DNA of 64,000 bases, taken from the NCBI RefSeq assembly GCF_003675855.1, contig NZ_RCIH01000003.1:1-64000 (forward strand), read 5' to 3'. The notes under the pieces are model-generated. The model saw only the letters and a list, made by a program, of their open reading frames with translations, was not told the DNA's origin and made no database searches. The position numbers and the translations under genes were made by a program. This document shows, one piece after another, positions 26,351-34,360 of the stretch; the stretch's first letter is position 1; the number at the start of each line of letters is the position of its first letter. This stretch comes from Halostella salina (GTDB lineage: Archaea; Halobacteriota; Halobacteria; Halobacteriales; Natronoarchaeaceae).

Positions 26351-27244
26351 ATGACAAACGTCATCGACGGGAACGCGGTCGCCGACGGCATCCGCGACGA
26401 CCTCTCGGACGCCATCGACGCGCTCGAAGCCGAGGGCGTCACGCCCGGTCTCGCCACCGTGCTGATGGGCGGCGACGCCGGCTCCGAGACGTATATCTCG
26501 ATGAAGCAGAAGGCCTGCGAGTCGGTCGGCATCGACGGGACCCACGTCGACATCGACCCCGAGAAACCGCCCGAGGCGCTGTACGACACCATCGACGAAC
26601 TGAACGCCGACCCGTCGGTCAACGGGATCCTCGTCCAGATGCCCCTCCCCGAGCACGTCCCGAAGCGGGAGGTGCTCCGCCGGGTCGACCCGGCGAAGGA
26701 CGTGGACGGCTTCCACCCGGAGAACGTCGGCCGCCTCGTCGCGGGCGACGCCCGATTCAAGCCCTGCACGCCCCACGGCATCCAGAAGCTACTGGACGCC
26801 GCCGACGTGGACCCCGAGGGGAAGGACGCAGTCGTGGTCGGGCGCTCGGAGATCGTCGGCAAGCCGATGGCGAACCTGCTGATCCAGAAGGCCGAGGGCG
26901 GTAACGCCACGGTGACGGTGTGTCACTCCCGTACCGGGGATTTGGCCGCGAAGACCCGCGACGCGGACATCGTCGTCGCCGCGGCCGGCGTGCCGGAGAT
27001 GATCGACGGGTCGATGCTGTCCGAGGGGGTCACGGTGATCGACGTGGGGATCAACCGCGTGGACGCGGACACCGACAAGGGGTACGAACTCGTCGGCGAC
27101 GTCGAGTTCGAGAGCGCGAAGGAGAAGGCGTCGGCGATCACGCCCGTCCCCGGCGGCGTCGGCCCGATGACGATCGCGATGCTCCTGTACAACACGGTGA
27201 AGGCGACGAGCCTGCAGGAGGGCGTCGACGTGGAACTGCCCTGA
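26351..27244 (+). CDS. folD: Methylenetetrahydrofolate dehydrogenase / methenyl-THF cyclohydrolase
   Basis: A 297-residue bifunctional enzyme. Visible signatures are the catalytic YISMKQKACESVGI (Y and K of the active site), VNGILVQMPLPEH, KDVDGFHPENVGRL, the dinucleotide-binding VVVGRSEIVGKPMANLL and the C-terminal PVPGGVGPMTIAML. It oxidises methylene-THF to methenyl- and then formyl-THF. Following glyA, it completes a C1 pathway supplying purine synthesis. The ATG at 26351 is chosen over a TTG/ATG pair nine bases earlier because it gives the usual MTNVIDGNAVADGI start. Confidence 0.96.
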   Translation: MTNVIDGNAVADGIRDDLSDAIDALEAEGVTPGLATVLMGGDAGSETYISMKQKACESVGIDGTHVDIDPEKPPEALYDTIDELNADPSVNGILVQMPLPEHVPKREVLRRVDPAKDVDGFHPENVGRLVAGDARFKPCTPHGIQKLLDAADVDPEGKDAVVVGRSEIVGKPMANLLIQKAEGGNATVTVCHSRTGDLAAKTRDADIVVAAAGVPEMIDGSMLSEGVTVIDVGINRVDADTDKGYELVGDVEFESAKEKASAITPVPGGVGPMTIAMLLYNTVKATSLQEGVDVELP

Positions 27245-27259
27245 CTCGTCCCAAGCGCG

Positions 27260-27973
27260 CTACGTCTCCAGCCGGTCCAGCCGGTCGGTAGCGGTGGCGA
27301 GCGCGTTCTCGTCGCCGTCCCGACAGTACGCCGAGATGTCCCGGACGACGGCGACCAGCGCGTTGGCGGTTCGCGGGGCCACGTCGCCGCCGAGCGCCCG
27401 GACGCGTTTGACGTGGTCGCCGAGGCGCTCAAGCGCGTCCTCCGCGGCCGGGTCGGCGTCGTCGTTCCACTGCCGGAGGTCGCGGCCGTACTCGCGGACG
27501 GCGTTCGCGGCGGCCAGCCCCCGCGCCTCGCGGATCGACTCGGGGACATCGGCGGCGTTGGGGCGCTCGCCTTCGTCCGCGCCGCGGAGCAGTTCGAGGA
27601 AGTAGATCTCCTCGGCCTCCGAGGGCTGGAACGACCGCCCGAACACGTCGGCGGCGTGCATGAGCTCCGCGGCCGCGAGATACGTCTCGTCCAGCTCGCG
27701 GAGGTCGCCGCCGTGGACGAACCCGCGCTTGCGGACGTAATCGCGACAGGTCTCCTTGGCGGCGTCGGCGACCCGGTGGAGCGGCTTCACGTCGACCAGG
27801 TCCCGCGCCTCCGTGAGGTCCAGATCGACGGGGCTGGTGGTGTGCAGCCGTCGCTCCTCGTCGACGCCGACGCTGTGCATGCTCCCGCAGTCCGGGCAGG
27901 TGACGCTGCCCGTGTCGTAGTACGACCAGCGGGTCCCGCAGTCCTGACACTCGCGCTCGCCGCGGATCTCCAT
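27260..27973 (-). CDS. TFIIB-type zinc-ribbon haloarchaeal protein
   Basis: A 237-residue protein. Residues 9-32 hold a zinc ribbon, CQDCGTRW and CPDCGSMH. The rest is an all-helical domain (residues 50-235) with no recognised motif, rich in Asp/Glu/Arg. Similar proteins are found throughout haloarchaea, annotated as DUF7117 or TFIIB-type zinc-ribbon proteins as I recall; they are not TFB because the cyclin repeats are absent. An AGTTTTGG box near 28000 fits a leaderless start. The stop is 15 bases from the folD stop (convergent). Confidence 0.75.
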   Translation of the reverse strand: MEIRGERECQDCGTRWSYYDTGSVTCPDCGSMHSVGVDEERRLHTTSPVDLDLTEARDLVDVKPLHRVADAAKETCRDYVRKRGFVHGGDLRELDETYLAAAELMHAADVFGRSFQPSEAEEIYFLELLRGADEGERPNAADVPESIREARGLAAANAVREYGRDLRQWNDDADPAAEDALERLGDHVKRVRALGGDVAPRTANALVAVVRDISAYCRDGDENALATATDRLDRLET

Positions 27974-28047
27974 GGGTGCCGGTTCGCCGCGGCGGGCCAA
28001 AACTCCGGCGGCTCGCGGCACCCCGGCCGGATCTGCGTGACCGCCGC

Positions 28048-28054
28048 GTTTATT
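28048..28054 (+). promoter_or_regulatory. TATA-like box (GTTTATT)
   Basis: Located 27 nt before the GTG at 28077 and about 31 nt before the ATG at 28082, so both candidate starts of the next gene lie at or next to the expected transcription start. Confidence 0.45.
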
Positions 28055-28076
28055 GGGGCTCCGGGGGTACGGTCGG

Positions 28077-28535
28077 GTGCAATGTCGTTCCAGACCCCGC
28101 AGTCCGACACCGAGGATAGAGGAAGTCGCCACGCGGCGGCTGGTCGAGAAATTCTCCCCCGAACGTAACGCCGATACTGCGCCGACAGACGAACACCCCG
28201 ACCAGCGACCGCCATCGGATTCCGACCGTCGGGAGTTCGTCCGCACGGCGGGCACGCACCGGGCGGACGGCGCGTACGTCGTCGAGCGCCGCGGCGCGGA
28301 GTCGTCCGGCCACCGGAAGGTGTTCGACGGGTTCGCGGAGTGCCGGCGACTGTACGAGCGACTCCCGGACGAGTTCACGGCCGACGACGTGCGGCACGCC
28401 GGCCTCACCGGCGCGCGCCGGCACATGCTCGTGTGGCACTTCGCCGAACACGACGGCTTCGACTGCGAACTCGCGGCCCGGCAACCCCTCACGGCGCGCA
28501 AACGGGACCACCCGGAGGTGAACCCCGACGAGTAG
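28077..28535 (+). CDS. Conserved haloarchaeal protein; start uncertain, possible +1 frameshift
   Basis: The C-terminal 100 residues (RREFVRTAGTHRADGAYVVE, AECRRLYERLPDEFTADDV, LVWHFAEHDGFDCELAARQP) match a small haloarchaeal family of unknown function. In this frame the only upstream start is GTG at 28077, which gives a poor N-terminus (VQCRSRPRSPTPRIEE). The first ATG (28082) is in another frame, reads well for about 11 codons (MSFQTPQSDTE) and then stops at 28168. Joining MSFQTPQSDTE to IEEVATRRLVEKF by skipping one base near 28115 restores a natural protein, so either the sequence has an extra base, or the gene starts at GTG. Confidence 0.6.
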   Translation: MQCRSRPRSPTPRIEEVATRRLVEKFSPERNADTAPTDEHPDQRPPSDSDRREFVRTAGTHRADGAYVVERRGAESSGHRKVFDGFAECRRLYERLPDEFTADDVRHAGLTGARRHMLVWHFAEHDGFDCELAARQPLTARKRDHPEVNPDE

Positions 28536-28572
28536 CCCGGGATTCATACCGTCCGCGGCCGTACGCCCCGCC

Positions 28573-28719
28573 ATGCGCTCCGAAGAGGAGATCCGCGAGC
28601 AGTACGAGTTTCTCGTCGAGGAACTGGACGACGAGGAGATGAACCACGAGGGCGTCCGGCAGATGTTCAGCTACTACCGGCGGGCGCTCGGCTGGGTGCT
28701 GGAGGAAGAACACATGTGA
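28573..28719 (+). CDS. Small conserved haloarchaeal protein (48 aa)
   Basis: MRSEEEIREQYEFLVEELDD leads a 48-residue predicted helical protein ending GWVLEEEHM. The all-helical, Glu-rich composition, codon use and the TATA-like CATACC 20-25 nt ahead support translation. I recognise the type from haloarchaeal annotations without a function. It is 37 bases after the preceding gene and may be co-transcribed. Confidence 0.65.
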   Translation: MRSEEEIREQYEFLVEELDDEEMNHEGVRQMFSYYRRALGWVLEEEHM

Positions 28720-28770
28720 ACAGTGTCCCACGAAAGTAATCGTACGCCGACACGTCTGTTCCCGGGTCGT

Positions 28771-28780
28771 TACATTTAAG
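28771..28780 (+). promoter_or_regulatory. TATA-like box upstream of the two-hairpin element
   Basis: CATTTAAGGT-type sequence in a 230-base gap; predicted transcription start about 28800, immediately before the first hairpin, with no following ORF on this strand. Confidence 0.4.
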
Positions 28781-28799
28781 GTATCCTCGCTTCTACGTA

Positions 28800-28900
28800 C
28801 AGGTGACGCTTCGCTTGGAGGGCCGAAGCGTCAGCGGGGACCAATTCAGGGCGGCAAGCGAACCACGCGCGCTTTTCACTCGCGTGGTTCGCTTTCCATT
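28800..28900 (+). ncRNA. Candidate small RNA with two strong hairpins
   Basis: Hairpin 1 has 10-bp perfect arms TGACGCTTCG (28804-28813) and CGAAGCGTCA (28824-28833). Hairpin 2 has 14-bp perfect arms AAGCGAACCACGCG (28856-28869) and CGCGTGGTTCGCTT (28881-28894), followed by TTCC. Stems of this quality by chance in 100 bases are unlikely. A TATA-like box 25-30 nt upstream points to an independent transcript. Alternatives are a bidirectional terminator for the 48-aa gene and the amphi-Trp gene, or a small palindromic mobile repeat. Confidence 0.4.
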
Positions 28901-28950
28901 TCCTATTCGACTCGCATATCGTCACCAGCGACGCGTTCGTCGGTTTCGCT

Positions 28951-29229
28951 CTACTCGACTCGGACGTCACCCTCAGCGTCGCTTCCGTCGCTCTCGCTCC
29001 ACTCGACTTCGAGCTCGAAGCTCGTCTCGTCGGGGCCGGACCCAGTCTCGCGCTCGACTTTGATCTCGAACGTCGGCGATGCGGGCGGGTCGACCGTAAC
29101 CGACTCCTCGCCTGCGGCGAACGTCACCGGGTCGCCGTCGTCCAGTTTGTTCGCGACGTTTCGGAGCACCGACGCGATCTCCGCACCGTCCATCCGGCTC
29201 TCTGACTCGAAGAGTACTTCTTCGGGCAT
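28951..29229 (-). CDS. Amphi-Trp domain protein
   Basis: A 92-residue protein, MPEEVLFESESRMDGAEIAS. The pattern of alternating acidic and hydrophobic residues with VLRNVANKLDDGDPVTF and FELEVEWSE matches the amphi-Trp domain, a small beta-rich domain widespread in haloarchaea, usually with unknown function. A CTTATT box near 29256 is 27 nt upstream of the ATG. It is convergent with the candidate small RNA. Confidence 0.85.
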   Translation of the reverse strand: MPEEVLFESESRMDGAEIASVLRNVANKLDDGDPVTFAAGEESVTVDPPASPTFEIKVERETGSGPDETSFELEVEWSESDGSDAEGDVRVE

Positions 29230-29412
29230 ACGCCCGATACGTGCCGCTACGGAATAAGCGAACGTCGGTGCGACGGCGTCGGCAGGCGACGCCCTGGACT
29301 GTACTGCCGGCCGACAGTTAGTCGCTCTGTTCAGATATATTAGTAATGTGCTGTTTGTGGAAACAACTGAAATATGGATGTTTGGCCCGGATGAACGGCA
29401 GTAAGTCGGTAT

Positions 29413-29423
29413 GTTTATTTTAT
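29413..29423 (+). promoter_or_regulatory. TATA-like box of the PadR gene
   Basis: TGTTTATTTTA in an AT-rich upstream region, expected start about 29445, 10 nt before the ATG. A CGTAC/GTACG inverted repeat (29443-29447 and 29457-29461) straddles the start codon and TGTTT/AAACA arms sit at 29352-29365; either could be an autoregulatory site. Confidence 0.5.
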
Positions 29424-29454
29424 TCCTACACTAACCCCATTGCGTACTTTACCA

Positions 29455-29730
29455 ATGTACGACCTGACAGGATTCCAGCGAGACCTGCTGTACGTCATCG
29501 CCGGCGAGGAGGAGCCACACGGACTCGCGATCAAGGAGGAACTGGAAGCCTACTACGAGAAGGAGATCCACCACGGGCGTCTCTACCCGAACCTCGACAC
29601 GCTCGTCGACAAGGGCCTCGTGGAGAAGGGGCAGCGTGACCGCCGGACCAACTTCTACACGCTCACTCGGCGCGGTAGCCGCGAGATAGAGGCTCGCCGC
29701 GACTGGGAGTCCCAGTACGTGACGGTCTGA
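29455..29730 (+). CDS. PadR family transcriptional regulator
   Basis: A 91-residue winged-HTH protein: MYDLTGFQRDLLYVIAGEEE, recognition region GRLYPNLDTLVDKGLVEKG and wing TNFYTLTRRGSREIEAR. It has only the core PadR domain and no C-terminal coiled coil, like the short haloarchaeal members. PadR regulators commonly repress efflux or stress genes in response to aromatic ligands. The 225-base region upstream is much AT-richer than the rest of the window, consistent with autoregulation or with local acquisition. Confidence 0.9.
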   Translation: MYDLTGFQRDLLYVIAGEEEPHGLAIKEELEAYYEKEIHHGRLYPNLDTLVDKGLVEKGQRDRRTNFYTLTRRGSREIEARRDWESQYVTV

Positions 29731-29858
29731 CGGCTACGGAACGCCGTCGAAACGGCGATGACCGGCCGCCCCAGGTCTCCGGTCCCCGCTACCCGGTGAC
29801 GTGACCGGGCGATCGGATCTCGCCAAGAATTAACTTATCCACCGAAAAAGGGGGAAGA

Positions 29859-31130
29859 GTGGAAGTCGTCGCACAGCTCACGTCGGCGCCGCTGGAGAGC
29901 ACTGTCGTCCGGATAGCGCTGGCCGGCGCGCTCGGGCTGTTTCTCGGGCTGGAACGCGAGTGGTCGCACAAGGACGCCGGGATCCGCACGTTCTCGCTCA
30001 TCAGCCTGCTTGGCGCGGTGTTTACCGTGCTCGACCGCCCCGAACTCCTCGTCGTGGGCGGCGTCCTCGTCATCGTGCAGGGGATCGTTCTGGCGACTCA
30101 GGGCCTGCTCACCGACCCGGACGAGGGCGGGCTCTCGCTGACCACCTCCGTCTCGATGCTCGTGACGTACGGCGTCGGCGTGCTCGTCGGCCGCGGGTAC
30201 ATTCTTGAGGGCGTCACCGTCGCGGTGCTCTCGTCGCTGCTGCTGGTGTTGAAGCGGGAGCTACACGACCTCGCGGACAGCCTCTCGCGCGAGGAGATCC
30301 AGTCAGCCACGGAGTTTGCCATCCTCGCCTTCGTCGTCTACCCACTGCTCCCCGCCGGCTCGATGACCGTCGGGGCCGAACCGGTCACCGTCTCGGTGGA
30401 GCCACGCGTCGTGTGGCTGATGGTCGTCACCGTCGCCGCCATCGGCATCGTGAACTACATCGTGGTCCAGACGTACGGCGGCCGCGGCATCGCCGTCACC
30501 GGCTTTTTCGGGGGGCTCGCCTCGTCGACCGCGGTCGTGGGGACGATGCTCGACCACGCGCGCCAGCGACCGGACGTGTCGTCCTACGCCGTTGCCGCCA
30601 TCCTGCTCGCCGACGCCGCGATGGCGGTTCGGAACCTCGCGATCGCGGTCGCGTTCACGTTCCCGGACGTGCTGACGGGTGCGATACTCCCGCTCGGCAC
30701 TGTGGTCGGGGGGAGTTTCGCCATCGCCGCCTACACCGCCGACTGGTCCGAGACGGTGCAGGTCGACCTGACCAGCCCGTTCTCGCTGACGAACGCGCTG
30801 GCCTTCGGCGGGATCTTCGCGCTCGTCATCGTCGCGGGGGCCGTCGGCCAACAGCAGTTCGGATCGGCCGGCTTCTACGTCGCGACGTTCCTCTCCGGCC
30901 TCGTCTCCAGCGCGGGCGGGACGACGTCGGCCGTCGTCCTCTACCGGGGCGGCACCATCGGCGGCACGACTGCGGTCATCGGCATCCTGCTGGCCACGGC
31001 CTCCTCGATCGGCGTCAAGGCGATGCTGACGGTGCTGGGGCCGAACCGGCGGTTCGCCTACCGCGTCGCGCTCTGGAGCACCGTCCTGTTGCTCGGCGCG
31101 GGCGTGGCGACGGTCGCCGTCGGAGTGTAA
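29859..31130 (+). CDS. MgtC/DUF4010 family membrane protein
   Basis: A 423-residue polytopic protein with about 12 hydrophobic segments and a GTG start. The N-terminal MgtC part has GALGLFLGLEREWSHKDAGI and RTFSLISLLGAVFTVL; the C-terminal DUF4010 part contains GGLASSTAVVGTML and a second internal repeat. MgtC proteins are linked with Mg homeostasis and ATP synthase regulation in bacteria; what the DUF4010 fusion does is unknown. TAACTTATC near 29831 provides a promoter about 27 nt before GTG. Confidence 0.85.
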   Translation: MEVVAQLTSAPLESTVVRIALAGALGLFLGLEREWSHKDAGIRTFSLISLLGAVFTVLDRPELLVVGGVLVIVQGIVLATQGLLTDPDEGGLSLTTSVSMLVTYGVGVLVGRGYILEGVTVAVLSSLLLVLKRELHDLADSLSREEIQSATEFAILAFVVYPLLPAGSMTVGAEPVTVSVEPRVVWLMVVTVAAIGIVNYIVVQTYGGRGIAVTGFFGGLASSTAVVGTMLDHARQRPDVSSYAVAAILLADAAMAVRNLAIAVAFTFPDVLTGAILPLGTVVGGSFAIAAYTADWSETVQVDLTSPFSLTNALAFGGIFALVIVAGAVGQQQFGSAGFYVATFLSGLVSSAGGTTSAVVLYRGGTIGGTTAVIGILLATASSIGVKAMLTVLGPNRRFAYRVALWSTVLLLGAGVATVAVGV

Positions 31131-31150
31131 GAATTGCGCCGACCGTAACG

Positions 31151-31160
31151 AATTATTTAA
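31151..31160 (+). promoter_or_regulatory. TATA-like box (AATTATTTAA)
   Basis: Centred 29 nt before the ATG at 31185; predicted leaderless start, which excludes the in-frame codon at 31176. Confidence 0.55.
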
Positions 31161-31184
31161 CCTATCCCTCCCGGATTGTGTCGT

Positions 31185-32561
31185 ATGGACAGGCACACCG
31201 CGACGCCGGAGGTCACGGAGATGCCGGGCGAGCGAGCCCAGGAGTGGGCCGACTACCACCACGAGGCCGCCGCCACGACGACCTACGTTTACGACTTCGT
31301 CTGGGACATCACCGAGGACGCCGAGGGACCGTTCTGTACGGACGTGGACGGCAACGTGTTGCTCGACTTCACGAGCCACGTCGCCGCCGCGCCGCTCGGC
31401 TACAACAACCCGAAGATCGAGGAGAAACTGGCGTCGTTCGACCTCGTCGACCCGCTGAAGATCGCCGGACAGGATTTCTACGCCAGCGGCGGGTGGCCGC
31501 CGGAGGACCCCGAGTTCCCCGGCCCGACGCAGTTGATGCACCGACTTACCGACCTGTCCGACCACTACGACATGGACACCGTCTTCCTGTCGAACTCCGG
31601 TGCGGAGGCCGTCGAGAACGCGATCAAGGCCTGTTACGACCACCGCGACGGAGCGAAGTACGCCATCACCTTCGACGGCGCGTTCCACGGCCGGACGCTC
31701 GGCGCGCTCTCGCTCAACCGCTCGAAGTCGGTGTACCGCCGGAAGTTCCCCGAGATGGCGGGCGTCCACGACGTGCCCTTCTGCGACGATTCGAACTGCG
31801 CGCCCGGCTCCTGTGACTGCGGCTTCTTCCCCGGCGGCGCGGACGACCCTTCCGTTCTGCGGCGAAAGCTGGACCCGAAGCGCGGCCACATCGACCCCGA
31901 TGAGGTGGCGTACCTCATCATGGAGCCGATCCAGGGCGAAGGTGGCTACCGGTTCCCCAGCGACGCGTTCATGGAGGAGGTCCAGGCGGTCTGTGCCGAA
32001 CACGACATCCCGATCATCGCCGACGAGATCCAGTCGGGCGTCGGTCGCACCGGCGAGATGTGGGGCTCGGACCACTACGCGATCGAACCCGACGTGATCA
32101 CCAGCGCGAAGGGGCTCCGCGTCGGCGCGACGATAGCGAACGAGGATACCTTCCCGGACGAGCGGGGCCGCCTCTCCTCGACGTGGGGCGCGGGCGACGT
32201 GGTCGCGGCCCTTCAGGGCGTGCTGACGCTCGACGCGATCGAGGAGTACGACCTCATGGACAACGCCGTCACCCGGGGCGAACAGCTCAAAACCCGGCTC
32301 CGCGAGGCCGACGACGAGGTCGTCACGGACGTGCGCGGCAAGGGGCTGCTCGTCGCCATCGACCTCGACACGAAGGAACGCCGCGACGACCTGCAGGAGG
32401 CGGCGCTGAAACGCGGCCTGCTCACGCTGGGCTGTGGCTACCGGACGCTGCGCCTGCTCCCGCCGCTGGACGTGACCGAACGGGAGATCGACCTCGGTGC
32501 GGACCTGCTGCTGGAGTCCATCGCCGACGTGGCTCCGGCGGCAAGTGTCAGCAACGAGTAA
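31185..32561 (+). CDS. Class III (omega/GabT-like) aminotransferase
   Basis: A 458-residue PLP enzyme. Signatures: VFLSNSGAEAVENAIKACYD, TFDGAFHGRTLGALSLN, EPIQGEGGYRFP, PIIADEIQSGVGRTGEMW and the PLP lysine in ITSAKGLRVG. It carries a Cys-rich insert, FCDDSNCAPGSCDCGFF (four cysteines), as in other haloarchaeal members, that may hold a metal. Likely substrates are 4-aminobutyrate, acetylornithine, or another omega-amino acid; the annotation aspartate aminotransferase family is used for the group. No catabolic partner genes adjoin. Confidence 0.88.
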   Translation: MDRHTATPEVTEMPGERAQEWADYHHEAAATTTYVYDFVWDITEDAEGPFCTDVDGNVLLDFTSHVAAAPLGYNNPKIEEKLASFDLVDPLKIAGQDFYASGGWPPEDPEFPGPTQLMHRLTDLSDHYDMDTVFLSNSGAEAVENAIKACYDHRDGAKYAITFDGAFHGRTLGALSLNRSKSVYRRKFPEMAGVHDVPFCDDSNCAPGSCDCGFFPGGADDPSVLRRKLDPKRGHIDPDEVAYLIMEPIQGEGGYRFPSDAFMEEVQAVCAEHDIPIIADEIQSGVGRTGEMWGSDHYAIEPDVITSAKGLRVGATIANEDTFPDERGRLSSTWGAGDVVAALQGVLTLDAIEEYDLMDNAVTRGEQLKTRLREADDEVVTDVRGKGLLVAIDLDTKERRDDLQEAALKRGLLTLGCGYRTLRLLPPLDVTEREIDLGADLLLESIADVAPAASVSNE

Positions 32562-32565
32562 CGAG

Positions 32566-32901
32566 TCAGTCCCGGGTCGCCTCGCGGACGACGATCAGGT
32601 TCGCCACCATCCCGCCCGTCGTCAGCGTCACGACGCCCGTCCCGAACACGAGCAGGGCGAAGGCGACGGCTGCAGCGGTGTCGCCGACGAACTGGTCCCC
32701 GATGACGCCGGCGACGCCGAGCGCCATCGCCGGCGCGCCGACCGTCAGGCCGGCGCGAAAGGCGAGGTCCACCCGCGAGTCGAGCACGCTGACGCCACTG
32801 TCGTCGTGCCCGTACCGTCGGTAGGCGACGACCGCCCCGACGAGCACGGCGACGACGAGCAGGGCGAACAGGGCGAGACCGCGGTACAGCGCGCTGACCA
32901 T
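32566..32901 (-). CDS. Small membrane protein, hypothetical
   Basis: A 111-residue protein with three predicted membrane helices (residues about 8-28, 49-70, 75-100), separated by a charged loop YRRYGHDDSGVSVLDSRVD. Not recognised. The stop lies 4 bases after the aminotransferase stop (convergent). A weak ACC-rich box only is seen upstream. Confidence 0.6.
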   Translation of the reverse strand: MVSALYRGLALFALLVVAVLVGAVVAYRRYGHDDSGVSVLDSRVDLAFRAGLTVGAPAMALGVAGVIGDQFVGDTAAAVAFALLVFGTGVVTLTTGGMVANLIVVREATRD

Positions 32902-32937
32902 GGTCGAACTCGGAACGGCGAACGGAAACCGTTTGTG

Positions 32938-33264
32938 TTAGAACTGGTACCGACGGTCGTCCTTCTGTTGTTGCTGGGGGAAGCTCCCGCCGGTCATCTC
33001 CTCGAACGTCATTCCGGAGAGGTACTCGTCGTAGGTCACGTCGTACGTGCTCCGCAGGTGGAAGTCGAGCTTGCCGGTGTCGACTGTCGACTGGAACAGC
33101 AGGTGGACGGCCCGCCGGACCAGGTCCTCCGGCTCGTCGGGGTCAAGCGCCGCGACGAGCATCGTCAGTTCGCGCTTCGTCTCCTCGTCCAGCGTCAGGT
33201 CGAGATCCCCGTCTACCTCGTCGTAGGCGTCCTCCACATCGGCTTCGAGGTCGTCGAGACTCAT
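32938..33264 (-). CDS. Conserved haloarchaeal protein
   Basis: A 108-residue acidic protein MSLDDLEADVEDAYDEVDGD, helical with a Gln run near the end (GGSFPQQQQKDDRRYQF). The TYDVTYDEYLSGMTFEEMTG block is a good family marker that I associate with haloarchaea only. Function unknown. It is 36 bases upstream of the small membrane protein gene and may be co-transcribed. Confidence 0.65.
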   Translation of the reverse strand: MSLDDLEADVEDAYDEVDGDLDLTLDEETKRELTMLVAALDPDEPEDLVRRAVHLLFQSTVDTGKLDFHLRSTYDVTYDEYLSGMTFEEMTGGSFPQQQQKDDRRYQF

Positions 33265-33386
33265 GTCGGGGTGGTCGGCCGCGCGCCGGAAACGGTTTTC
33301 GAGTCGGCGGCGTCCTGTAACGCCATGCGGCCGCGAGTCGGGGTCGACCGGCAGGCGTATGTCGGTCCCGTCGCTAGCCGACGGCG

Positions 33387-34307
33387 ATGAGCGAGGCCGA
33401 CGCGCCCGCGCTGCCGGACGACGCCGACGCCGTCCGGGCGGCGCTGGTCGAGTGGTACGAGGACGACCACCGCGATTTCCCGTGGCGGCGCACCGAGGAC
33501 CCCTACGAGATACTCGTCTCGGAGGTGATGAGCCAGCAGACCCAGTTGAGCCGGGTCGTCGAGGCGTGGGAGGCGTTCCTCGACCGCTGGCCGACCGCCG
33601 CCGACCTGGCCGACGCCGACCGCGCGGACGTGGTCGGCTTCTGGACGGACCACTCGCTCGGGTACAACAACCGCGCGAAGTACCTCCACGAGGCCGCCCG
33701 GCAGATCACCGAGGAGTGCGGCGGCGAGTGGCCCCGCGACCCCGACGGTCTCTCGGAGTTGATGGGCGTCGGTCCGTACACCGCCAACGCCGTGGCGAGT
33801 TTCGCGTTCAACAACGGCGACGCGGTGGTCGACACCAACGTCAAGCGCGTGCTGTACCGCGCGTTCGACGTGCCGGACGACGACGACGCGTTCGAGCGCG
33901 TGGCGCAGGCACTCATGCCCGAGGGCCGGTCCCGTGTCTGGAACAACGCGGTCATGGAACTGGGCGGCGTCGCCTGCGGGAAGACGCCGGCCTGCGACGA
34001 GGCCGGTTGCCCGTGGCGCGAGTGGTGTCACGCCTACGAGACGGGGGACTTCACCGCGCCGGACGTGCCGACACAGCCGGACTTCGAGGGGAGCCGGCGG
34101 CAGATGCGGGGCAAGGTCGTCTCGCTCCTGCGCGAGTACGACGAGCTCGCGCTGGACGAACTCGGCCCCCGAGTCCGCGTGGACTACAACCCCGATGGCG
34201 ACGGCGAGGCCACCCGCGAGTGGCTGCGCGGCATCGTCGAGGACCTCGAAGCCGACGGGCTGGTCCAGTTCGACGCCGACAGCGGGGTCGCGCGGCTCGC
34301 GCGCTGA
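33387..34307 (+). CDS. mutY: A/G-specific adenine DNA glycosylase
   Basis: A 306-residue base-excision enzyme that removes adenine opposite 8-oxoguanine. N-terminal catalytic region: FPWRRTEDPYEILVSEVMSQ with the catalytic Glu, Q-Q-T-Q motif, helix-hairpin-helix LMGVGPYTANAVASFAF and catalytic Asp in VVDTNVKRVL. The Fe-S loop is CGKTPACDEAGCPWREWC, spacing C-x5-C-x4-C-x5-C where bacterial MutY has C-x6-C-x2-C-x5-C. There is no NUDIX-like C-terminal domain; instead a winged-helix-like end (RGKVVSLLREYDELALDELG). It adjoins the AIM24-like gene 53 bases later. Confidence 0.93.
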   Translation: MSEADAPALPDDADAVRAALVEWYEDDHRDFPWRRTEDPYEILVSEVMSQQTQLSRVVEAWEAFLDRWPTAADLADADRADVVGFWTDHSLGYNNRAKYLHEAARQITEECGGEWPRDPDGLSELMGVGPYTANAVASFAFNNGDAVVDTNVKRVLYRAFDVPDDDDAFERVAQALMPEGRSRVWNNAVMELGGVACGKTPACDEAGCPWREWCHAYETGDFTAPDVPTQPDFEGSRRQMRGKVVSLLREYDELALDELGPRVRVDYNPDGDGEATREWLRGIVEDLEADGLVQFDADSGVARLAR

Positions 34308-34360
34308 CGCCGGCGCGGCCGCCGAAGGTTTATGTACCGAACCGCGGCCATCGTGTCTCG

